64,000 nucleotides of DNA. Source: Polyodon spathula. Its lineage: Eukaryota; Chordata; Actinopteri; Acipenseriformes; Polyodontidae. The translations under genes and the position numbers were made by a program. Of this stretch, positions 36,545-48,677 are shown in pieces. Location: NCBI RefSeq assembly GCF_017654505.1, contig NC_054537.1:76086618-76150617 (forward strand). The letters run 5' to 3'. The number at the start of each line of letters is the position of its first letter. The first letter of the stretch is position 1. The notes under the pieces were generated by a model. It worked only from the letters and a program-made list of their open reading frames with translations. It had not been told where the DNA came from and ran no database searches.

Positions 36545-37290
36545 TAGGGCCTCATTTAGGAAAGGGCACTAAATATTATGGTGCACCATAATTGCAATTA
36601 ATGTGCACGTTCAAAATGTTGTGAGATCATTGTTGCAGCCTGCATTTTGCACAACACAGTTATCAACAATGAGACATGGTAGCCTACTGCGCTGGGATCA
36701 ACCAGGCAAGGGAGAGAAGCAAGGCTACTTATCATCACTCAATATTTCTCATATAAGTAGAATAAAATTAAAATTATGCTATTGAACAACATTACTTTTA
36801 TTTTATAAGCATTAAAAGGAAAAATGCTTTCTTTTCATCAGACAAGGAAAACATGTTAAAATTAAAAGGTAGGCGTATTCCTGTTACCATGACAAAATCG
36901 TATCCATAGCAAAAAAAAAGAAAAAAGAAAAAAGTATGCATATTTTGCCTTCTACATTGCAGTAATTATTTCACAATGTGTTTTTTAACATGTGTATGGC
37001 TCTTTGGCTGTGACCCAGGGCACTGACCTTGTGTTGTATGGTTGCACATATTGCCTGCTTTCTGGAAGCAGGAGTTTTGAAAGTGGCTGGAACTAGCAAG
37101 GTATTATAATTTAAAACATCCTCCTCCACTATTTCTAAATCCTCTGCGTGCAGTTTCAGTTGGCGTTGCCTCTGCCTGTCCCCTGCGGACAACATTTTCT
37201 TGACATAATCTGGTCCTGTAAACATGCGGTATATAAGAATGGTCCAGTGTTTAACACAGGTTGGAAATTGTGGCTTCCGTCCTTTCACTG
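36545..37290 (-). mobile_element. Harbinger fragment with Myb/SANT-like accessory gene
   Basis: The left boundary GGGCCTCATTTAGGAAAGGG looks like a Harbinger-type inverted end. The minus-strand ORF 37288-36971 encodes a Myb/SANT-like protein. The right end was not found. Confidence 0.6.
36971..37288 (-). pseudogene. Myb/SANT-like DNA-binding protein of Harbinger, fragment
   Basis: 105 residues. The C-terminal part reads LKLHAEDLEIVEEDVLNYNT, then TPASRKQAICATIQHKVSAL and GHSQRAIHMLK. The trihelix-like pattern, with RK-AI-A-I-x-x-V-A-GHSQR, is that of the second protein of vertebrate Harbinger elements and of NAIF1-like proteins. It would bind the transposon ends and escort the transposase. 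The N-terminal 40 residues show no similarity, and the frame stops where the last helix (KKRWQDL-like) should be, so the gene is truncated. Confidence 0.68.
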
Positions 37291-37357
37291 GTTTGAACTA
37301 GAACTATATCAGTATAAATAGTGTGGGGCAGGTGGACGGTGGACTGTTTCATATGAC

Positions 37358-37545
37358 TTGGGAGAAACGGAATATGTTTTTTTTTTATTATTATTATTTT
37401 TTTTTTTTTTATCATTACAATGCAGTTTAAACATCCCTTTACATGTGGGCCACTCACACAATATAAATATTTTGAGCTTTGTCATTGTTTACTGTAGGCT
37501 TATTTACAATAGTGTGGACTGTCAAGGAGAGAAAAAAAAAAAAAA
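37358..37545. repeat. T-rich and A-rich simple sequence
   Basis: T-rich tract at 37378-37410 and an A run at 37531-37549. No gene. Confidence 0.8.
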
Positions 37546-37894
37546 AAAACATAAAATAAAATGTTCAGTCTGTTTCTGGCACTCCTGCTTATTTCTTTGA
37601 GCTCCTTTCTCAGCTTTTGGCCAACCTACAATGCCCATGGTTTGCACGCAAAAGCTGATGAAGCTTAAGGGATTTGTTCCACATTCCTTTTTAAAAACTG
37701 TGACCCTGCTGTGCTAGAGGTGGGTCACTGGCTGTGACTGAACCCAATTGCTACAGGATTCTACTCAATGCAACATTCAACCAGCAACCTCTATCGGCCG
37801 ATGGCTTTACCGGCATTCTTGCATAAAATAAGTTGGTCTGCTTAGAGTGTAAGGGTTTTTTTTTCCGAAATAATCCTTGAGGAAAACCTGTTTG

Positions 37895-38168
37895 AGTCAG
37901 CCAAGACTAAAGCCACACTGGAGTGGTTGAACAAGAAGATAATTAATGTTCTTGCGTGGCCCAGTCAAAGTCCTGACTTGAATCCAATCAAAAATTTATG
38001 GCGAGACTTGAAGATTGCAGTCCATCAACGATCCCCAACAAACTTATCAGAACTGAAGCAATTTTCCTGGCAAAACTGTTACCATCCTACTGTGCAAAGC
38101 TAGTAGAGACTTATCCAAAAAGACTTTTAGCAGTAATTGCTGCAAAAGGTGCTTCTACCAAGTACTGA
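37895..38168 (+). pseudogene. 3' fragment of a Tc1-like transposase
   Basis: It reads [17 protein letters not shown] text, then [38 protein letters not shown], a frame change, and [20 protein letters not shown] ending TGA. It corresponds to the last third of the transposase at 2560-3610. The catalytic Glu position is again Lys (NPIKNLW). The copy starts abruptly after a TA-poor junction and is followed by a piggyBac-like end. Confidence 0.9.
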
Positions 38169-38340
38169 CTTAACCCTTTACGGTCTTATGTCAGACCAGG
38201 TCCAACATTACAATTTTCCCTTTCCAGTCATCAAAAAGACTTAAAGCACAGGTCTCTAGTCGTTTTTTCTCCAGAAAAAGCGGAGAAAACCTTCCAATGA
38301 GTAAGACCGTTAAGAGCTGAATGAAGCCGAAAAAAAGAGC

Positions 38341-38345
<5 letters not shown>
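38169..38345 (+). mobile_element. piggyBac-like terminal region (tentative)
   Basis: It begins at a TTAA with CCCTTTACGGTCTTATGTCA, a form common in vertebrate piggyBac-type MITEs. Related inverted text (ATGAGTAAGACCGTTAAGAG) lies at 38295-38315. TTAA occurs at both places (38169 and near 38309), so a short foldback element of about 145 bases is possible. Confidence 0.45.

Positions 38346-38427
<82 letters not shown>
38344..38427. repeat. (TA)n microsatellite
   Basis: About 42 TA units. Confidence 0.98.
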
Positions 38428-38430
<3 letters not shown>

Positions 38431-38724
38431 AACAAACACAGCTTCACATGTACGCGAAGCCACAAAACCATGTCTGCCAGAAATTACATACAGTAGATGA
38501 TAGAAATTAGAAATACATATCACAACGTGTTTTGGGATTTATCACCTTGCCAGAATTTGCAGTTTCTAAAATGGCAAGTGAAAAAAGAGCTCCATCTGAT
38601 GTGTGGGATTCATTTATATATAAGGAAACTGAGGATCAACACAGCTGCTCTTCACTCCTTATATGAAACATTTTTGGCAGAAAGAAGTAAACAGTTCAGA
38701 TTCGGATTTGCACACAGCCCAAGC

Positions 38725-40940
38725 TGCCAAACGTGATCTCTACCAGCTAAAGTCACAGGTGTGGCTTCAGAATTGGGAAGCGAGTCAGAATTGAGGGGAT
38801 CCAGATGCAGGTGCATGTCTCTGCCTCACACTTTTCAGCACTGATCCAACTTCCAAGGGAAATGCTATGTATAGTGATCAACATTTTGGTTTTGTTTTAT
38901 GTCGTGATTCTATTTTTGGTTATGTGGAATATAACAAAGAAGAACCAAGCTTTTTATTTTTTCATTGTACAATGCCTGTGTTTTCGTATTTATTTTATTT
39001 GAAACGTTTATTTAAAGTAAATTTGACAGTTTTCAATTTCTTGTTCAACTGAAAAATAGGCAGAAGTAAACCTCAATAATGCTATTACTTTATGAAGATG
39101 TATTTTGCCATGTCGGTTCTTGGAACCTTACTTTGAGAAGAAACTCATTCATAGTGAGTTTGACATTAAAGATTTTAACCTTCAAATATGACCTGCTCCC
39201 TCAGGTTATAGTTGAAGTATAGTTATAATTTGATTATTTTAGTTAGCAAAACTAAAACACTGTTACTAGGTTTCAAAATATTTTTTGTGTTTACAAAAAC
39301 AGCATCATTCAGAGAACATCAAAACTGACCCCATTTAAAGAGTAAGAAGCAGAGTTCCGAAAAATGTGTTACACATCCCAGGGTATTGCTGCAACTGTTT
39401 AAATAACGTACGTGTAATTTTTATTTTTATTGTTAACATCCTGAAAACATTTTACACTTACAACTTTGAAGTCTGTTTCTAAGCTTTTTTCAAAATGTCC
39501 GCCACTTACTCTTTAATTTAATGCCTGTTATTTCAACAAACTCTATTATATACTGTAAATCAGCCAGTATTATCCAGAGGTAACTATATTCCACTGTCAA
39601 CTGCTGTTTTTAGTTGCTGCGTGCACTAGACGCCTACAAGATAAGGCTTAACTCTAAGCTGCTAAGTTCCTCACCCTTGTGACATTGAACAAGAGGGGTT
39701 CCTCAGATGCCTTTCTAATCACGCTTCAAGAATATACCTTTTTGTAAAGGAAATGAAACAGACTTCACACACATGCCTGTAAGATCCATTCAAAGGCATG
39801 CCCTGGTAGCTCATTATGTTATCTTATACAGAATCAGTGCAATTAATACTTTCTGTAAACTTGCAGTTCTACAGAGAGTGCGCCAGCATGGCTTTTAGCA
39901 TCTATTAAGTGCATTTTGGTTAGTGAAGGACAAGGCAGTTTGTCAGGCACAAGACTCAACTTGCTGGAACTTGCATTATTTATTTAGAAATAACTTCTTA
40001 CAAAAGCTTAACTGGTTTGCCAGAAACAGTGGTGTTCCTTTATAAAAGGTTATTGTGTTATAACATGGTAAAAGTGTGGTAATGTACAGCTTTGTAAGGC
40101 ATAGGTAAACATGATAAAGAAAAACAAGATCAGTAATGTAGTATTATAAAGCCAAGTAAATGCATAGCACAAGAAAACAAAGTTATCCGTTATAAAGCTG
40201 TTGATTTTATTTATTTTTTTAAATACAACTGGACTAAAAAGTGTTAAACTTTATCAGGACTTTGTTAGCCATATCAAATTTAACAAAATTGAATTAAACA
40301 ACATGTACATTTTTTTTTGCTTACCGTTAATAATGATATTAAAAATGCATGAAGCAATTATTAAAGTCTATTATTTTACAGCCAGTAAACATTTGTATTG
40401 GCTGCATACAATACACTATACAAACAACAATAAATTAAATCCTTTCCCTTTCAGAACCTACATAAACAAAAAGAACCGGCCCCCTCCTTTAGAAATAGCA
40501 GCTGTTTTCACTCAGTAGTTGCATGCCAGGAAAGAGCCGTCGGAAGCCAGCTTAGCGTGCTGCTGTAAGGAGCCGTCACAAAGGCACTGATATATGGGTT
40601 GTCATCATCATAGATGAGACATCAAAATGAATTAGTCAGTGGGAAAGGGTAAATTAGTTTTGTGTCTATTTTTTAATCTACAGTAACAAGAAAAACAAAA
40701 CTCTTGTTTAAGATAAATGTTGGGTCTTTATAAAATCAATGGTTCTTTCACTGTTTAAACATTTCTGTGACGTCACTTTCATTTTTTGCTTGATTAATTC
40801 TATGAATCTTCTAACTAAAAAGTGACTGTGTGACTTTGAAGAGAAGGGGAGTGCAGCTCTGATATATTGTTGATTAGTGAATCCACAGTTTGTGCTACGA
40901 ATCCAACTAAACCACTTTCAAAACAATTCGACAGAAAACT
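38725..40940. other. No gene recognised
   Basis: AT-rich DNA. The longest frames (38805, 40201) are hydrophobic or AT-driven and show no domain. Confidence 0.45.
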
Positions 40941-41196
40941 CAAACTCCGAGTTTGGCTGCCATTCAAAATTGCCTATCCCTGTTTTCAACAGTGGGTGAT
41001 AGTACCTTTAGTGTTTTGTCAGAAGTTGCAGGGTCTGATGGTAGCGGCTTTATCAGCCCTCCAGTTGGGGTTACTCCATATGCGCCTGCTTCAGGCTTGG
41101 CTCAATGCCTTCCAGCTACACCCCAAACGCGACAGACACCGTCGGCTGACCATGTCTCAGGTATGCTGGGAAGCCCTGCGCTGGTGGAGGTGCACC

Positions 41197-41197
41197 T

Positions 41198-41271
<74 letters not shown>

Positions 41272-41297
41272 GTAGTAGTAGTAGTAGTAGTATTATT
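41197..41297. repeat. (ATT)n/(AGT)n microsatellite, tail of the LINE
   Basis: About 28 ATT triplets with one slip, followed by AGT triplets. It forms the LINE 3' terminus on the minus strand. Confidence 0.97.
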
Positions 41298-42940
41298 TCT
41301 TAACAGACACACTTACCCAGGGCGACTTACAGTTGTATACAAAAAATACATAATAAGAATTACAGTACAATTAAGAGCAAGATACAAAATACAATGATTT
41401 CAGTCATAATAAGGGCAAATACAAAACATAATAAAATCTGATATAGGGGCAGTTCAAGAGCAGGTAACAGTGTTGATAGTTACAGCAGGGTTAGATACAA
41501 GTGCAAGTGAAATACAAAGTTCTACAGATTAGTAGAAGCAAATAATTGCAAGTTAAAGTGTATTAAGGCCAGAGTGCTATATTGTCCAGAAGGGAAGAAT
41601 TGAGTTTTGAGAGTTGTCTGAAGAGGTGTGTCTTGAGGAGGCGCCGGAAGGTAGTCAGGGACTGGGCAGTCCTGACATCCATAGGAAGATCATTCCGCCA
41701 CTGCGGGGCGAGTATGGAGAAGGAGCGGGTTCTGGAGGCAGAGGAGCATAGAGGAGGTACAGCCAGTCTTCTAGTGCAGGTGGAGCAGAGCAGTCGGGTG
41801 GGGGTGTAGGAAGAGATGAGGGTTTGAAGGTAGCTGGGTGCAGTCTGGTTAAGGCATAGGTAGATGAGTAAAAGAGTTCTGGATGCGAGCGATGATCAGG
41901 AGCCAGTGGAGTGAGCGGAGCAGTGGAGTAGTGTAGGCGGCAGAAAGTACACCAGGTGAGCAGCAGAGTTCTGGATGAGTTGGAGCGGACGGGTAGCAGT
42001 GGGTGCACGGAGGCTGGCCAGGAGGGAGTTGCAGTAGTCTAGGAGGGAGAGTACCAGGGCCTGGACAAAGAGTTGTATGGAGTAGTTGGTGAGGAAGGGT
42101 TGGATTCTTCATATGTTGCTCAGGAAGAAATGGCAGGTGTGTGCTAGAGTCAAGATGTGCTGGGAGTAGGAAAGGCAGGGGTCCAGTGTTACTCTGAGGT
42201 TCTTGGCTGAGGAGGAGAGAGATTGTGTGGTAGATTCCAGAGGAATGGAAATAGAGAGATCAGAGGAGGGGGAAGATGAGGAGGGGAAGAAAAAGTTAGA
42301 TTTAGAGAGGTTGAGTTTGAGGCGATGCGAGTGCATCCAGGAAATAGCAGACAGACAGGTAGAGATACAGGAGTGGATGGTGATGTCAGAGGGGGGGGAA
42401 GAGAGGAAGATCTAAGCATCATCAGCATAGAAATGGTATGAGAACCCATAGGATGCGATGAGTGGGTCCAGGGAGTGGATGTAGAGAGAGAACAGGAGAG
42501 GACCCAAGGGGTGATAGAGGCTTGTTTGAAGGCAAAGGGAAAGAGGCCAAAGAGGAGAGAGGTGTTGTGAAGGGAGGAGGGGAGTAGAGCAGGAGCAGCA
42601 GCTTGCAACAGGTGAGTGGGGAGGGGGGTTCAGGGCTGATGTGGTGGGTTTGTGGCCCTGGAGAAGGGAGGAGAGGTCAGAGTCTGAGAGGGGAGAGAAG
42701 GAGGAGAAGGAGGGTGAGCTAGTAGGAGAGACAGAGGGTGTTGGGGTTGGGGCAGGAGGGAGTGGGGGGCAGGGAGATGTATTAAAGAGTTTGCAGATAT
42801 CAAAGATTTTAGAGGAGAAGAGGCAAAGTTGTCAGAGGAGACAGAGGAGGGAGAAGGAGGGGGGGGGGTAGAGAACAGTTTCTGGGGGTTGCAAAAATGT
42901 AAGGATCTGGGTAATCCACAGTTATCAGGTGGTGACGACA
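41197..42940 (-). mobile_element. L2-like LINE, 5'-truncated, inserted in DIRS
   Basis: Minus-strand non-LTR retrotransposon. The 3' end (41197-41345) is an (AAT)n tail preceded, reversed, by TACAACTGTAAGTCGCCCTG, GGTAAGTGTGTCTGTTA, the L2-type 3' tail of fish. Upstream on the minus strand the reverse transcriptase reads, with frame changes, SYHFYADD-like text near 42430, SHRLKLNLSKSNFFFPSSSS, SSAKNLRVTLDPCLSYSQHI, ALVLSLLDYCNSLLASL, and LRSLHWLLI. The far 5' part (42640-42900) is Ser/Pro-rich (FSTPPPPSPSSVSSDNFASS). The endonuclease domain is absent. Confidence 0.85.
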
Positions 42941-43310
42941 GACACTTCCAACTCAGATTAGGGTGCAGTCTGGACAGGCAGAGCAGTCCTCGGGTCCTGG
43001 TCGGGCCGTTGGACATCCATGCATATAAATGCGTGGCGTTGCAAGCGGTTCAGCGCTCTTGTATGCATTCCTGCCAATACCGTTGCTCCCAGCCTTCCCA
43101 GAGAAAGCCTGGAGAGAAAAGCCAACAGTTCCCCTGGTGGCCCCCAGATGGCCCAAGAGAATCTGGTTCGTTACCCTTTGCCAGCCATTGCGGAGCCAAC
43201 CCTGGGAGATCCCGCTGTGCCTGGATCTCCTCAGTCAGACGAGAGGCACCCTCTGGCTCTCAGAACCAGGTAGACTCTACTTACGGGTCTGGCCCCTGTC
43301 CACCTTAGAA

Positions 43311-43770
43311 TATTTCAACATTAAATACAGTGTTACATATGATGGGTTTGATAACTTTTTGTAAATTAACGAATATCCAAATACTTGTGTTGGATTAAAA
43401 GGAAAATCAGCTTACTTGCGACTAAGTTGATACTACAAACTTGTAGTACTGCCATGGAAAGAAAGCACTGATGAGCAAATGTTTAAAAGTGCACATTGTG
43501 AAATTGTGAAATATTGGGTTTACCCTTCCAGTTGCCATTTCGCCAACGTCTTTAGAAGTGCCCCTGCTATTTTTCAAGATTTCTTTTTCACACACTATTT
43601 TGTGATAGAGCACTCAATAAATTATGTTGTAATTTATCACAAGGTAATCATGAATCAATTAAAACCCCTAATATAAAAAATGGACACATTTTATTGTATC
43701 TATTTTAAATATATTCTTGCCCTTGTTGGGGCTTGTGATTTATTGTGATTTACACATATATACATATATA
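43311..43770. other. No gene recognised
   Basis: AT-rich DNA between the DIRS fragment and a Tc1-type end. Confidence 0.5.
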
Positions 43771-44040
43771 CAGTGCCCTCCATAAGTATTGGGACAGTGA
43801 AGTCAAAATTGCTATTTTTGCTTTACACTCAAGCAATATGAAAATATGACTAAAAGATGAATATGAGACAAATATACAGAATGTCACCTTCTATTTTTGG
43901 CATTTTCAATACATACATGTTTTACCAACTAAGAATAACAGCACTTTTAGAGTTCCATCCCCCCATTTTATGTGAGCACAAGTATTGGGACAATTCAACT
44001 TAATGCAAATAAAAGAAGTGTAAAAGTTAGTATTTAGTCG
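43771..44040 (+). mobile_element. Tc1-like left end with IR/DR structure (fragment)
   Basis: CAGTGCCCTCCATAAGTATT follows TA. The motif AAGTATTGGGACAGTG (from about 43783) recurs in degenerate form as AAGTATTGGGACAATT at about 43979, giving the paired direct repeats inside one terminus that IR/DR-type Tc1 elements use as transposase-binding sites. The element is interrupted at 44041 by another repeat. No transposase part was found. Confidence 0.78.
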
Positions 44041-44640
44041 CAAATCAAAAAAACAGAAACAGGAACCAACACAGAATACGAAAATGGTGAATGCACTGAT
44101 GCGCTGTTTGTAACAAAAAGCACTGACACCAGAACAGGACACGGCACTTTAGCCAAAATAAATATACAAATAAAACGTACTAACACTAAACAGACAGTGG
44201 ACAAACAGAAAACAAGTACCGTGCTGGCACTTCCAGCACGCAATAGCAATTGTAATCCGAATAAATCTCCTCTCTCTCAACCGTTCCCCACACACCGAAC
44301 ACACAACCTCGAGTGAGTGAAAACATGCTGCTTTTATGCAGCTGTACTGAGACTCGATTGCTAATCAATCATTCAATTGGAGTCGCGGTACAACTGCACG
44401 TGAATTAATAAAGTGCAATTCCCTGTGCTCGCATATTATTACATATTATTGCAATCCTTGTGCCTAAATACAAATATACATTTTAACCCCACTCGTGTTA
44501 CACAGACCCATTTATATCCTGTGTACCAATGACTATACACCAACATGAACACACTACACGTAACATACAACACAAATAAATAGCTCAGGGGCGGGGCAAC
44601 ATTGCCACAATGGGTTAAGAGCATTTCACAGTTTTTCCTG
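44041..44640 (-). repeat. Promoter-bearing interspersed repeat (LTR-like, unclassified)
   Basis: Reversed, it starts near TGTGGCAATGTTGCCCCGCC (containing the small hairpin GGCAATGTTGCC). It has a CAGCTGCATAAAAGCAGC TATA-like region and ends with GTTGGTTCCTGTTTCTG. The layout (hairpin start, TATA region, T-rich end with TTTTATTTG) parallels 15968-16440. It appears inserted in a Tc1 end. Confidence 0.45.
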
Positions 44641-47600
44641 TACTTTATTACACATTAAGGTAAAGGTTCAACAGATTGCATGCTACTCTAACAGGCTTTG
44701 GAAGATAAGACCAGGTATGCCCTCATAATGAACCTGCACAACTGGGTTATGTAAAAATCTTATCAGTTTCACTGGGGTACAAAAAGATCTGATAAAAAGA
44801 TGTTCTGTCAGATAAAAGGCTAACTTACTTGATCTACCAGTAGACACTCAAAACGCATGAGTTGAAGTTCACAGTACTTGTACTAATAGTCGTATAAATG
44901 CATTGAACATGTACTTAATTGTCCTTCCTGACACAAACAGAATAATATATATTCTTTCAGTGACTTGGCAAGAGCTCTTCATTAATTACACCCATTCCTA
45001 TAGCTTAAAAACAGCTGCCACTTATTTAGTAAAAGTTAAAATGTTCTTTTTTTTACATTAGTTACATCTATATTGTTTTACCCAATAAGAAATGTATCAT
45101 ACAACATGCCAGGATTTTGACAGTTACAGCTATTGTAGTTAAACATCTTTGTTAGTTTCAAATGTTTTAAAGCTAAATAAAATGGACCCAGGCATTCTGC
45201 AGCAAGAAAATCATCTTGGGTTAGTAACAACACAGTGTATTTTCATAGATCTTTTTTTTTTTTTACAATTTGAATAGGTTATTTAATTTTTTTTTTTTTT
45301 TTTTTGCAAAGGCACTTTATACAATAGGAATTCCATACAGGGCTGGATTACAGCTGTGATAAAAAAGCCAAATTCAACTTTTGTTAAGCACATCTGGCAG
45401 CATAAATAAAAAGAGCTCATATTAAAAAAAGGGCCTATTTAAGTAACAAAGGCACATTTTCCACATGTTCTCCATCTGAGAGGAATTCGGTTTCAAGGTG
45501 ATGTGCCAAGCAAGCCTGTCTGGAAACACTACTGAGTGCTTTGAAGCCCAAGTCTCCATTTCAACAGCTAAACAGTTTCAGATGTGACAATGTAGTTTTA
45601 TGACCTGAATAATACCTACATATGTGCAGCTGAGGTCCGCAGAGGGGAGAACTACAATCATAATGAAAGATGGTTTCCATCTGACTGAGGCCTACTTTTC
45701 AGATTGTGGTCACTATTACTGCCCTTCTAGATCTGGTCCTAGAGGATGTGGTATTTCTTAATGGTGTTATGGGGGACAGATTAACGGTTACACTCTGGTG
45801 TACCAGCTGTGTTTAGAGATTAGACATGATTGATGTGTGGTGGCATGGGGAAAGGACTGTTTATTACACTAGCAAACTATTAGTGTGTTATCTAGTTGCC
45901 GAGAAATGTTTTGTCCAATGCTTGTGTTAGTCTACTGTATTGCTGGTAGTTATGACATGGGCTTGTAATAATAGGCAATGGGGTTACCCCAGCTTGGAGG
46001 CAATAAACAAACAATGAAGAGTTTATTTAGTATGCTCCACAAAAAAAATGAATGGAACTCATAATTCCAGGGTTGCTTTTAGAAATCTGTGTTTCAAGTA
46101 GACTACCGCACGTAATTAAATCTCTTTAGAAAAGATGCCCATGTGACCATCATACTTCGCTCCATTATTTTCCCACTGAGGACATGTGCCAATGAAATAC
46201 TTGACATTTTATCTTAGTTGATGGTGACAACACAAACCATTTAATTTTTTATTGCTACAATGTGCTTATTTTAGGTCTGTTCATTTCATTCACATTAAGA
46301 CACTTGTTCTAAATAACATAAATTCAATCACTGTTTTAACACGTTCAGAATTAAGTCTGCCTAGAAAGTGATACAACTTTTAAAACACTGTGCAGGGGTT
46401 TATATGAAAACATACCTTACACACTAAGATGTAATAACCTTTAAGACCCTTTGGGTTGTTATTGGCCAGGCATTGCAGAAGATCAAACAGGGAATTAAAT
46501 CCAACAGATTTAGCCAAAAATGTCGGCAGTAAGCCTGGGCTTCATGTCCAGATGTTTTCTTTCCTCTTTGATATAAGCTACCATAGACCAAGACAAATGT
46601 TAAAGGTCTGAGAATTCATAAACCATTCTTTTCTGATAAAATAATTAATTACTGAAAGGAAGATAGAAACCTTTAAGTTCCAGTGACATGCTGCTTTGAT
46701 AGGGGCAGTTATTACTGTTGGTATGTACAGTGACGTTGGAACAATTACTATAGTGGGGGTGCTGAAAGCCACTGAGCAACACTGTAATCCCTGGTATATG
46801 ATGGAAGGCATGCATTCAGTTGCTATTATGTTAAACGTGTTAATAAAACAAAGCCAGCATCAGCACCTGTTTATCTAAGTTAAAAAAAATTCTTCAACCA
46901 CAGTCTATGCTACGATGTTTACAACATGCTTACCATAAATCGAATAGTAACGTATAATGCTATGATCCACTGAAGTACTGCAATGTATTAATGTTTGCTT
47001 GTAAAAACAGGTTGAGCAGTTGTATTTTATTTACAGTAGCCGTTGTACACAAGGAAAAGTCAGAAGGCTTGCAATCTTGATTGTTTTGTTTCATGAGGAA
47101 TGGACCACCAACGTGTCCAGAATGCCACTTTATACGTGTGTTTTTACTAGTTTTGCTCTACAAAGCAGCACCTCCAGTTTGCTGCATTTGTGACAAGCTA
47201 GTGGTGCAGCTGAGGAATTTACAAAAAAAATCAGTTATTCTTTTTTAGGACATTTTCATTAAACGTTCTACTGTACACACTAGCATCTAAGGTGTTCCAA
47301 CTACTACTAACTACAAATATTTTTTTAAATCTTAAACTGAAAGTTTTATTTTGTTCAGCAAGTCAGCAAGCAAGCCACAATTTCTTCAAGTCAGTCATAA
47401 ACCTAAATTCAGCCATCTTCAGGGACGAACCCCAACTTAATGAACTTGATTTCAATGTTTTTAGATCAATCAGCTATTAGGAACATGGTGGGTACACAGG
47501 GTCCAAATGGTTTCCCCTCTTTCCTCAGCGTGCTCCTGGAATACTTTCTCTTTTGGTAAAATAATTGTAACACCACCTTCTGTTTAAATATTTCCTTAAA

Positions 47601-47755
47601 GTAATTCTAGCTAACAAAATAATTCCAAACATCATAGCCATTTTGCACATTCTTTATCTACATATGTCTTTAATGTGCACTTTTAAAAGAAACACCTGGT
47701 ATATAGCACATTTTATTTTAAAATATGATCTCTGGTACTACTTTTGGTTCAAATA
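44641..47755. other. No gene recognised
   Basis: Mostly unique AT-rich DNA with T runs at 45251-45264 and 45288-45305. Nothing coding. Confidence 0.45.
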
Positions 47756-48677
47756 AACTCTGAGGCCAGATTTATAAAAGGATTGAGCATGTTTTACGAC
47801 CGTAAAACGGGCGCTGAGGGTTCTGAATTCTTGGATGGGATTTATAAAACACACGCAGTGGCATAAACATACAATTAATACATGATTTGCGGGGGCATTG
47901 TCTCTGTGCGCTATAGCCCTTGATGCATATGTAATTCTGTATATGCATATATAATTCTGGGGCGTTTCTGAACGAAACCGCTAAAATTGGGAGGGGATTT
48001 TGCAAATTAGGTCTATTAAATATTCTGTCTAATTCATTATAGCTACCGGTAATTGTGGGTCTCGTATTTGCGTGATTATTTTAAGAACTCTGAAAAGCAG
48101 GTGTTAATTTGCTGCAGTCTATATAAATTGCCGTAGGCTATATAAAAGGCAAGGTGATGTGGGAGTCTACAGCAAGAAGGAGACATCGTTTTCAAGGAGA
48201 AAAAAAATATTAATAACATTCTGCAAAGAGCTCATTTTTTAACCCATGTGATCAAGTCAGTTTGTAAAGGTTTATACTACCAGTACTATATTGCTTTGCA
48301 AACTCCTATTTTCCATACACGTTTCATAACTTACATGACAAAACAGAAAGTATGCAAATAGAGAATATAGAATCCATGTAAAAAAGGTTCTTAGAAGCAC
48401 CTGAAAAGGTCTCCCCACAGTGGCAAAGCAAGGTTCTAACGAGAGCCTTTACTTACATAGGCATTATTAAAAGAACGGTGGAGGAGATTAAGAAAAGATG
48501 GAACGATATTCCGAGGCGCACGAAAAAAAAGTCTCATATACAACGAGGGCTCATCCTCTACCGTTATTTTAGTAATGCCTACAGAATTTATTCTGGTATT
48601 TAACAACACTGGTTCACACACACATTACGTGACTTTTTGCGGTCAGTTTTTCCCCTTTATAAATTTGGGCCTGAGTT
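47756..48677 (+). mobile_element. Non-autonomous Harbinger element with Myb-like remnant
   Basis: About 920 bases. The left end AACTCTGAGGCCAGATTTAT mirrors the right end, reversed, AAACTCAGGCCCAAATTTAT, with one-base slips. Inside, near 48465-48530, a short frame reads GIIKRTVEEIKKRWNDIPRR TKKK (with a gap shown for length), the end of a Myb/SANT DNA-binding domain. The transposase is absent. The target duplication was not resolved. Confidence 0.72.

Larger units (their letters stand above)
40945..43310 (+). mobile_element. Third DIRS element, split by an L2-like LINE
   Basis: Plus-strand DIRS sequence runs from about 40945 to 41196: LVFCQKLQGLMVAALSALQL, HMRLLQAWLNAFQLHPKRD, RLTMSQVCWEALRWWR. 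It resumes near 42950, with nucleotide similarity to the reverse of 11390-11480, and continues at 43040: PIPLLPAFPEKAWREKPTVP, LVAPRWPKRIWF. The two arms match consecutive parts of the DIRS at 9855-13095, with some sequence missing between them. An inverted L2-like LINE fills 41197-42940. Confidence 0.82.

Noticed and set aside
41655..43016. Long Ser/Pro/Leu-rich frames on the minus strand as a host gene
   Set aside because: They are shifted readings of an L2-like reverse transcriptase and its Ser/Pro-rich 5' part.
42829..43364. Plus-strand frames of 159 and 111 codons as a host gene
   Set aside because: They are DIRS fragments with an acidic low-complexity lead-in.
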